A DNA stretch of 64,000 nucleotides, from the NCBI GenBank assembly GCA_012838425.1, contig DUPG01000010.1:68194-132193 (forward strand), given 5' to 3'. This document shows positions 57,514 through 64,000 of the stretch, in pieces (the first letter of the stretch is position 1; every line of letters starts with the position of its first letter). The notes beneath the pieces were generated by a model, which saw nothing but the letters and a program-made list of their open reading frames with translations, did not search any database and was not told the DNA's origin. The position numbers and the translations under genes are program-made. Source of the stretch: Clostridiales bacterium. Lineage in GTDB: Bacteria > Bacillota > Clostridia > Christensenellales > CAG-138.

Positions 57514-58064
57514 TGGTTCACTACATTAAAGCTCCGTTAGACAACGAAATTATACGCCAGCTAAAAGCAGGCGATATGGTTTACTTAAGCGGAACAATCT
57601 ACACAGCAAGAGATGCTGCACACAAACGCTTGATTGAGCTAATAAACAGCGGAAAAGACTTGCCTTTCAACATAGAGGGAGCCATAGTTTACTATGTAGG
57701 CCCTACGCCAGCAAAGCCCGATAGAGTCATTGGTTCAGCAGGTCCAACAACCAGCTATCGCATGGACGCATACGCTCCGAGGCTATTAGACTTAGGCTTA
57801 AAGGGTATAATCGGCAAAGGCGATAGAAGCGAAAGCGTTACAGACTCGATCAAAAAGAACAACTGCGTGTATTTTGCCGCAATTGGCGGTGCCGGCGCAT
57901 ACTTAGCCAATTGCATAAAAAGCTCAAAAGTAATCGCCTATGAGGATTTAGGTGCCGAAGCCATATACGAATTAGAGGTTGAAAACTTCCCCGTTATTGT
58001 AGCGATAGATTCAGAGGGCAGAAACTATTATAAGATAGGGCGAAACGAATATCTGAACTCCTAA
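57510..58064 (+). CDS. Class I fumarate hydratase beta subunit
   Basis: LSGTIYTARDAAHKRL, IVYYVGPTPAKPDRVIGSAGPTTSYRMD, IGKGDRS, AYEDLGAEAIYELEVENFPVIVAID. Confidence 0.94.
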   Translation: MMVHYIKAPLDNEIIRQLKAGDMVYLSGTIYTARDAAHKRLIELINSGKDLPFNIEGAIVYYVGPTPAKPDRVIGSAGPTTSYRMDAYAPRLLDLGLKGIIGKGDRSESVTDSIKKNNCVYFAAIGGAGAYLANCIKSSKVIAYEDLGAEAIYELEVENFPVIVAIDSEGRNYYKIGRNEYLNS

Positions 58065-58116
58065 TCTTCATATTTATTTGAAAAGTTACATGAAAATACA
58101 ATTTTCATTTGCTTAT

Positions 58117-58145
58117 TTGACATTTCGATCCTAAAATCATATAAT
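58117..58145 (+). promoter_or_regulatory. sigma-A promoter TTGACA-N17-TATAAT
   Basis: Hexamers at 58117-58122 and 58140-58145 upstream of CDS 58181. Confidence 0.75.
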
Positions 58146-58180
58146 AATTTCAGAAAAATAAATTTGTTGAGGTAAACAAT

Positions 58181-60625
58181 ATGAAAAGGATTATCCGATT
58201 GCTCGCGTTGGCTTCTGCATTGCTTGTTTTCGCTTCTATTCCTATGTCAAGCTATGCTGTGATTAAGTATGATTTATTTTTTGGCAGCAACGAAATTACC
58301 GAAAAAAAGTCGATTGGTACAGCAACTGAAAAAACAAAGTATTCGGGCGATTATTTGATTATCTTCAAACCCGGATACAACACATCAAGCGGTTCATCTA
58401 CCGGTACTTTTTCGCAACAGCCAATCGAAAACAATGTAACAAGCGAAGGCTTGAGCGAGAATGAAAAGCCTGCTCGAATAGACATTCACCCCGAAACACC
58501 CGATTGGATGCATGAGAAGATTCAGGAAAAGATTAAGAACAAAACAAAGGTAACATATAATGAAGGCGACAAAAAAATATTTTATGTTATAGACAATGTG
58601 CAAGGCGTATTGGTTCAATTAGAGTTTAAGCTCACTAAAGTCGGGACATATTGCTATGTATGGTCGCCTACTAACCCGTCATTCGATCCGTTAGAGAGCT
58701 TTAACCCTGCATACCCGACTATGGTCGCAAATGAATTCGACAGTAAGTATCCGCTTATGCTTGACGCGTTTGGCTCATATGTAGATGTTGACGGTTCCGG
58801 CAAAGTGCATCTGGTTTACTATGATATTATCGATGGCAGCTCCGGAGGAAGCTATATTGGCGGCTATTTCTGGTCAGGCGATATGTACTATAACGGCGTA
58901 ACAATGCTAAATATCGACACAAATCCCGCTTTAACATATTATGGCCTTGAAGACACATACAGCACATTTATTCATGAGTTCCAACACCTGATAAACTACT
59001 GTCAAACAGGCGGCGCTACTGAGCTATGGATGAACGAAGCCAGCTCAATGGCCGCTGAGGAGTTAATATATCCGAATAGTGCATTACCCAGCCGCATTAA
59101 CCAATACAACAATAAAAACAGTTATCCTAACTACCATAACGGCAAATCATTGTATAGCTTTGATAACTCTTTAGGAGCATATGGTATTGCCTGCTTATTC
59201 GGGCAGTATTTGAGAGTGCATACGGGCGACTATACCGTATTCAAACGAATTATTAACAATATAGCTGCTGGGCAGTCAACTGCAAACGCTATTAGGAATG
59301 CAGTTCAAGGCTCGCCCTTAGCCGGAATGACGCTTGACGAAATCAACATCAGCTTTAGAGCTGCTTTAGTGGCAAAGGAATCCACCGGCATATACGGTTT
59401 CAAAGGCGAATCCGCATTTAACGCTATTGGCAAGCCGTACATCACATCAAAAACTACTGTTTATTCCGGCGGCGCGGTCGTAATAAGACCTACTAACGGC
59501 GTATATACCGTTCCATCAGACGCCGGTAACGACTTAATATATGTCGGCATCAAGAACAACAAGGTTATACACGACCCCGAGAGTGTTGAAATCACGAATG
59601 GCGACATAGTTATTCAAAAAGACGCTTCACAAGCGCTTGAGGTCGAAATATTGCCCGAAAATTCGCAACAGTATGTAGTTTACACATCAAGTGATAGCAA
59701 TATTGCATTTGTATCAAACGGTGTAATATATGGTATTGAAGTCGGTACAGCAACTATAACAGTAAAAACAGTGAACGGCTTAACCGATTCCATACAGGTA
59801 ATTGTTACAGGCGAGACCATTTACCACACTGTACGATTTATTGACTATGACGACACCATACTTTCCATTCAAGAGGTAGAGCATGGCAAGAGCGCGGTCG
59901 CACCTCCTAACCCGTTTAGAGAAGGCTATACATTTATAGGATGGAGCGTTGACTTCTCCGTAATAGTTGCAGACCTCGATGTATATGCTGTATATACCGA
60001 AAACTATGTGCCTACTATTCGCGTAGAAGGCTTTACAATATATGCCGACAAGCACGCTGATAAGGTCGTAGTGTTCGGCGTTGCTAAGGGTGAATATACG
60101 ACATATGCGGAGATGGTTCAAAACGGTATGGTGTTCGCTTCATCATCAAAGCAGTTCACTGTGTATGAACCGGGTGTATATACTGTTTACCTATTTATGA
60201 CGGATAGCTATGAGTACTTCTTAACAGCTGATATAGCCGCATTGTCTATACCTAATGTTGCAATAAACAACAACATTGTAAGTTTAGAAGGCGATACCTC
60301 AAATGTTGCTCGCATAGGTTATGCGCTCGGTCAATACGACAATCTCATAGATATGATTGCAAATGGCATGTACTTTGCCCCAAGGTACAGCTTCGTAGTA
60401 AAAACTCCGGGTACATATACCGTTTATATACTCTCTGTCGACGGAATGGAGTACTTCGTCGAAATAACCGTAATGTTGGACGCGAATGCGCTTTTACCTA
60501 ACGCAAAGCAACAAACAGAGAGCGACGGTATAGGATTTAAGCCTATTAGAAATGCTGATGTGCCACTTACTGCTTTTACACCTTCAAAGATAAATACATT
60601 ATCAAGCATAAGACATAGGCTGTAA
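58181..60625 (+). CDS. Secreted M30/hyicolysin-like metallopeptidase with BIG2-like and InlB-type domains
   Basis: Signal peptide; zinc motif TFIHEFQHLINY plus ELWMNEASSMAAEELIY; BIG2-like VYTSSDSNIAFVSNGVIYGIEVGTATITVKT; InlB-type VRFIDYDDTILSIQEVEHGKSAVAPPNPFREGYTFIGWS. Confidence 0.8.
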   Translation: MKRIIRLLALASALLVFASIPMSSYAVIKYDLFFGSNEITEKKSIGTATEKTKYSGDYLIIFKPGYNTSSGSSTGTFSQQPIENNVTSEGLSENEKPARIDIHPETPDWMHEKIQEKIKNKTKVTYNEGDKKIFYVIDNVQGVLVQLEFKLTKVGTYCYVWSPTNPSFDPLESFNPAYPTMVANEFDSKYPLMLDAFGSYVDVDGSGKVHLVYYDIIDGSSGGSYIGGYFWSGDMYYNGVTMLNIDTNPALTYYGLEDTYSTFIHEFQHLINYCQTGGATELWMNEASSMAAEELIYPNSALPSRINQYNNKNSYPNYHNGKSLYSFDNSLGAYGIACLFGQYLRVHTGDYTVFKRIINNIAAGQSTANAIRNAVQGSPLAGMTLDEINISFRAALVAKESTGIYGFKGESAFNAIGKPYITSKTTVYSGGAVVIRPTNGVYTVPSDAGNDLIYVGIKNNKVIHDPESVEITNGDIVIQKDASQALEVEILPENSQQYVVYTSSDSNIAFVSNGVIYGIEVGTATITVKTVNGLTDSIQVIVTGETIYHTVRFIDYDDTILSIQEVEHGKSAVAPPNPFREGYTFIGWSVDFSVIVADLDVYAVYTENYVPTIRVEGFTIYADKHADKVVVFGVAKGEYTTYAEMVQNGMVFASSSKQFTVYEPGVYTVYLFMTDSYEYFLTADIAALSIPNVAINNNIVSLEGDTSNVARIGYALGQYDNLIDMIANGMYFAPRYSFVVKTPGTYTVYILSVDGMEYFVEITVMLDANALLPNAKQQTESDGIGFKPIRNADVPLTAFTPSKINTLSSIRHRL

Positions 60626-60642
60626 GCTATCACCCTAAACAC

Positions 60643-60672
60643 AAGCGTGCCGAAACTATGGCACGCTTTTTT
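60643..60672 (+). terminator. Rho-independent terminator
   Basis: AAGCGTGCC-N8-GGCACGCTT followed by TTTT. Confidence 0.9.
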
Positions 60673-60708
60673 CATGCAAAATTTACTCACAACAGCATAT
60701 ATTATCCT

Positions 60709-61857
60709 ATGAAGCTGACAGCATCGAAAAACATATCTAACTCAAGCCAAGCAAACACACTGATTACAAATATGGCGTGCATTATAGTTTGCGCGCTATT
60801 GATTATATACAACAAAACAGCTATGAATGCCGCTATAAAGGCTTTTAATATTTGGTTGACTTCTGTAATGCCCGCGCTGTTCCCTTTCTTCGTATGCACT
60901 TCGATTATGCAGAAGAATGGCGTGTTTGAAACGAGCAAGAGCTCTCCCTTTGCGAGCATATTTGCTGTGTACTTTGCTTCTGCTATATCGGGCGCACCTT
61001 CGGGTGCTAAGCTAATGTCGCAAATAAAGAACCGCTTCGACTTTGACGACAGCTTGGTATCAATACTGAGCGCATTATGCAATTCTGTAAGCCCCATATT
61101 CATAGTTGGAAGTGTAGCAGGCACAATGTTAGGCTCAACCCAGTTTGCCTTGCCCATAATAATCGGTCATTACTTGAGTAGCGCAGTTATGCTGACAGCA
61201 TTTCTACTTATGAATAGAAAAAAGCTCAAATGCAGCAAACCATGCAATAGCCCGATGAGAACTAAACGATTTAACTCGAAAATACTTATAGACTCAATAC
61301 TTGAGGGCGGAGTTTCGCTTCTAAAAATATGCGGAACTATCGTGTTCTTTATGGTTTCTACCGAGGTTATTGAGCAGGCAGGACTTTTCGACTTGCTATT
61401 AAAGCCTTTTTCACTGATTGGGTTACGAATTGATTTCCTTAAATCCTGCATAGTTGGCATGCTTGAAATGGCAAATGGATGCCATTCAGCTTCACAGCTA
61501 AAATATGTATCAAGCGCTAACCTATGCGCACTTATCAGCTTTTTGCTTACTTTCGGAGGATTGTGCATTATGACACAATCAATGTCGTTTGCAAACATAA
61601 AGCATAAGAAATACATATTAACTAAGCTCCTTTGCGCAGGACTTGCGTATATTATTGCATATACAGCAGGTTTACTCATATTTCCCGACAGCGTTACTAC
61701 ATCAGGAATACTGCATAGCGGCTTGGAACAAGTAAAAGCATACGCGCAGAACCTATACACCATAATCGGTATAGTGTTTGCGTCATTATTAGGCATATGG
61801 GCTGTTTATCTATCCTGCATAATAAAAAGCAAAAGGAGATTGGCGCAAAGGCTATGA
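60709..61857 (+). CDS. ylbJ: Sporulation membrane protein YlbJ/SpoVV-like
   Basis: AIKAFNIWLTSVMPALFPFFVCTSIM, SGAPSGAKLMSQI, SPIFIVGSVAGTMLGS, GCHSASQL; start at MKLTASK preferred. Confidence 0.72.
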   Translation: MKLTASKNISNSSQANTLITNMACIIVCALLIIYNKTAMNAAIKAFNIWLTSVMPALFPFFVCTSIMQKNGVFETSKSSPFASIFAVYFASAISGAPSGAKLMSQIKNRFDFDDSLVSILSALCNSVSPIFIVGSVAGTMLGSTQFALPIIIGHYLSSAVMLTAFLLMNRKKLKCSKPCNSPMRTKRFNSKILIDSILEGGVSLLKICGTIVFFMVSTEVIEQAGLFDLLLKPFSLIGLRIDFLKSCIVGMLEMANGCHSASQLKYVSSANLCALISFLLTFGGLCIMTQSMSFANIKHKKYILTKLLCAGLAYIIAYTAGLLIFPDSVTTSGILHSGLEQVKAYAQNLYTIIGIVFASLLGIWAVYLSCIIKSKRRLAQRL

Positions 61858-63017
61858 GAAAAACAGCTGCATTCTTTTCAGTTCTGATAACAATTTGCAT
61901 TATACTTATGCTTATGTTTACACCTGACTACATACTTGCCAATTCAAAGCGAAATATGCTGCACGAATGGCACAACAAGGGTGTTGAAAGCTATGCAGGA
62001 ATAATAAATGTGTGGCATATAATAGGCTTTAAGCCGCATAGTGGAAGCACAAGCATTTGGCTTAATACGCGAGCGGTTGAATACGAAAAAAAGCACAAAA
62101 ACATTTTCATAAACATAGTGCCAATGAGTGTTGAGGAGTATTATACCATGCTTGCTACTGGTGAAAAGCCCGACTTAGTATCATTTCCTCTTGGATTGGA
62201 ATATGCAGATTCGTTTTTGCCTTATGACCTATCATTTCAAGAAAGCATAGAAAGCAACATGAATTCATACCTCAAAGCAGTCGGCATGGTTAATGATACT
62301 GCATATGCCCTGCCCTATTTCTACTCAGGCTATGCCTTAATGCTGAATACCGAACGCATAAACCGTACTCAACTAATATTTGAGGAGGAAATAACTAATG
62401 AGCTTTTGCAGCAAGCGAACGACATGCTATTTGAAGAAGCTACTGGCAAAAAGAAAACAATTTACGGCATTAGCGGAAACCCTAAAGTAGCAGCATTATT
62501 AGGTATGCACTGCACACTTGGCAGCTACGAAAGCTTTCAAAATAACAACGCAGGCATGGCGCTTACCGATTTCAGAGCGGTTGGAGATATGGAAAGACTA
62601 AATAAAAACGGAAAGGGCGTAATATTCGAGGCTAAGCCCATAACCGCATATACGGACTTAGTTCAGTTAATCAGCGTACATTCTGATATAGCCCCCGAAA
62701 AGCTATCTCACGCTTACGAATTTATTGAGTACTTGTTCGATGAAAAAGCGCAGGCGGAATTGTTCAATATGAATTTATATCCCGTTGTGCAGATTGAAAA
62801 TAACGATGAATCATATCTGACTGCTATTGCATTGGACTGCTATGAAATCTACAAAGCGCCTATTGTTCCGAATACATTTCTATACAGGCGATACAACGAT
62901 TCATTGAATGAAGAGGCATTGAGAGCACTTTCAGGCAATGAAGAAGCTGATAAAGCGTTTTTTAACAGAATAAATGAAATGCTAATTCCTTCATTGCGCT
63001 TTGATATTGCTTCATAA
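61854..63017 (+). CDS. Extracellular solute-binding-like protein (family 1-type), no cognate permease nearby
   Basis: N-terminal TM/signal; INVWHIIGFKPHSGSTSIWL, KPDLVSFPLGLEY, AYALPYFYSGYALMLNTERI, AYEFIEYLFDEKAQAEL. Confidence 0.6.
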   Translation: MRKTAAFFSVLITICIILMLMFTPDYILANSKRNMLHEWHNKGVESYAGIINVWHIIGFKPHSGSTSIWLNTRAVEYEKKHKNIFINIVPMSVEEYYTMLATGEKPDLVSFPLGLEYADSFLPYDLSFQESIESNMNSYLKAVGMVNDTAYALPYFYSGYALMLNTERINRTQLIFEEEITNELLQQANDMLFEEATGKKKTIYGISGNPKVAALLGMHCTLGSYESFQNNNAGMALTDFRAVGDMERLNKNGKGVIFEAKPITAYTDLVQLISVHSDIAPEKLSHAYEFIEYLFDEKAQAELFNMNLYPVVQIENNDESYLTAIALDCYEIYKAPIVPNTFLYRRYNDSLNEEALRALSGNEEADKAFFNRINEMLIPSLRFDIAS

Positions 63018-63027
63018 TCTATTGCGG

Positions 63028-63056
63028 TTGCCAATTTCGACTTTAATGTATATAAT
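63028..63056 (+). promoter_or_regulatory. Putative promoter TTGCCA-N17-TATAAT abutting murB
   Basis: Hexamers at 63028-63033 and 63051-63056; ATG at 63063. Confidence 0.65.
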
Positions 63057-63062
63057 GATACT

Positions 63063-63980
63063 ATGGAATGTGCAAAAAAGAACAGTGCTTATGACGATGT
63101 ATTTAATTCACTCATAGAGCTGAAGCCTAAGCGTTTTGAGCCTATGAGCGCTCATACAACCTTTCGTATAGGTGGTTGTGCAGAGGTTTACTTTTCGGTT
63201 GACAGCATTAGCAGCCTAACACAAATTATAGACAAGTGCAACGAATTAGATGTACCCTACTACATCATTGGCAACGGCTCAAACCTTTTGGTTTCAGATA
63301 AAGGTATAGACGCAGTTATTATTCAGCTTTCTGAAAGTGAGCCATGTTTTCATATTGAGGGCGAATATTTTACATGCTCAGCTATGTGCCTGCTTTCACG
63401 AGCGGCAAGGTTTACAGTTGATAATGGGCTTATGGGGCTTGAATGGGCGTATGGGATCCCCGGTTCCGTCGGTGGCGCTGTGGCTATGAATGCAGGCGCA
63501 TACGGCGGCGAAATAAAACAGGTGTTAGACAGCGTCAAAATTCTTAAAGATGGAAAAATCTATACTTTGAAGGTTCAGGAATCTGATTTAGGATATAGAA
63601 AAAGCGAATTTGCTTTCCCTAACTGCATAGTTTTAGAGGCTGTGTTTAAGCTAAGCTATGACGATGGCTTTGCGCGGGAGAGAATGCACGAGTACACCAT
63701 AAAAAGAAATGAAAAGCAGCCGCTCAAATATCCAAGCGCAGGAAGCGTATTTAAGCGTCCTGCAAACAACTTTGCCGGAAAGCTGATAGAAGAAGCAGGG
63801 CTGAAAGGCTATTCAATAGGCGGCGCGCAGGTAAGCACATTGCACGCGAACTTCATTGTAAATACAGGAAACGCAACCGCAAACAATGTAATGGAGTTAA
63901 TACAAACAATCAAGCAAAAAGTATATAATAATAGCGGAATATGGCTTGAGGAAGAGCTCAAGCTGCTTGGAGAATTTTAG
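63063..63980 (+). CDS. murB: UDP-N-acetylenolpyruvoylglucosamine reductase
   Basis: MSAHTTFRIGGCAEVYF, YIIGNGSNLLVSDKGID, GLEWAYGIPGSVGGAVAMNAGAYGGEI, YPSAGSVFKRP, HANFIVNTGNATANNV. Confidence 0.97.
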   Translation: MECAKKNSAYDDVFNSLIELKPKRFEPMSAHTTFRIGGCAEVYFSVDSISSLTQIIDKCNELDVPYYIIGNGSNLLVSDKGIDAVIIQLSESEPCFHIEGEYFTCSAMCLLSRAARFTVDNGLMGLEWAYGIPGSVGGAVAMNAGAYGGEIKQVLDSVKILKDGKIYTLKVQESDLGYRKSEFAFPNCIVLEAVFKLSYDDGFARERMHEYTIKRNEKQPLKYPSAGSVFKRPANNFAGKLIEEAGLKGYSIGGAQVSTLHANFIVNTGNATANNVMELIQTIKQKVYNNSGIWLEEELKLLGEF

Positions 63981-63995
63981 AATGTAGGAGGGAGT

Positions 63996-64000
63996 ATGTA
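63996..64000 (+). CDS. Start of next gene, truncated by the window edge
   Basis: SD GGAGGGAG then ATG at 63996; product unreadable. Confidence 0.4.

Noticed and set aside
61170-61796. 208-aa minus-strand ORF
   Set aside because: Antisense to ylbJ; no recognisable domain.

Overview
Gene-dense 64 kb segment of a low-to-mid-GC, spore-forming Clostridia-type (Firmicutes) chromosome. Almost all genes are on the + strand. Left to right: (1) decayed dockerin remnant, htrA-type protease, gpsA; (2) dockerin/InlB-repeat/GLUG secreted protein; (3) small FeoB-associated Cys-rich membrane protein (-); (4) spoIIIAA-AH operon with an unusually short spoIIIAF; (5) Asp23/AmaP/DUF2273 cluster, nusB, xseA, SANT/Myb-like protein, dxs, tlyA, with no xseB or ispA in their usual place; (6) CIRCE-hrcA-grpE-dnaK-(hairpin-rich spacer)-dnaJ-prmA-rsmE-mtaB-hinT-rnhA-def-fmt-rsmB-rlmN-prpC-prkC-rsgA-rpe; (7) a minus-strand pair (BofC-C-like protein and DUF4870-like membrane protein) back-to-back with a 1124-aa GLUG/BIG2/InlB-repeat/dockerin protein; (8) cwlD-like amidase, PG-binding+NlpC/P60 protein, U32 peptidase, lipoprotein, fused citXG; (9) XerS/XerC-like tyrosine recombinase preceded by a perfect 11-6-11 palindrome; (10) a 12-gene complex-I-like group 4 [NiFe]-hydrogenase operon with NuoA-, J-, K-, L-, L- and N-like membrane subunits, both [NiFe] CxxC motifs in the large subunit, and a maturation protease; (11) VanY-type carboxypeptidase, class I fumarase alpha/beta, M30-like metallopeptidase, ylbJ/spoVV, orphan solute-binding protein, murB. 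Most novel candidates: the complex-I-complete hydrogenase, the recombinase-adjacent dif-like palindrome, the 55-aa SpoIIIAF, the dockerin pseudogene, and several perfect dyads tied to promoters or Shine-Dalgarno sites. No CRISPR array, tRNA, rRNA, prophage or intact IS element was recognised. All family calls come from motif recognition by eye; no database search was run.
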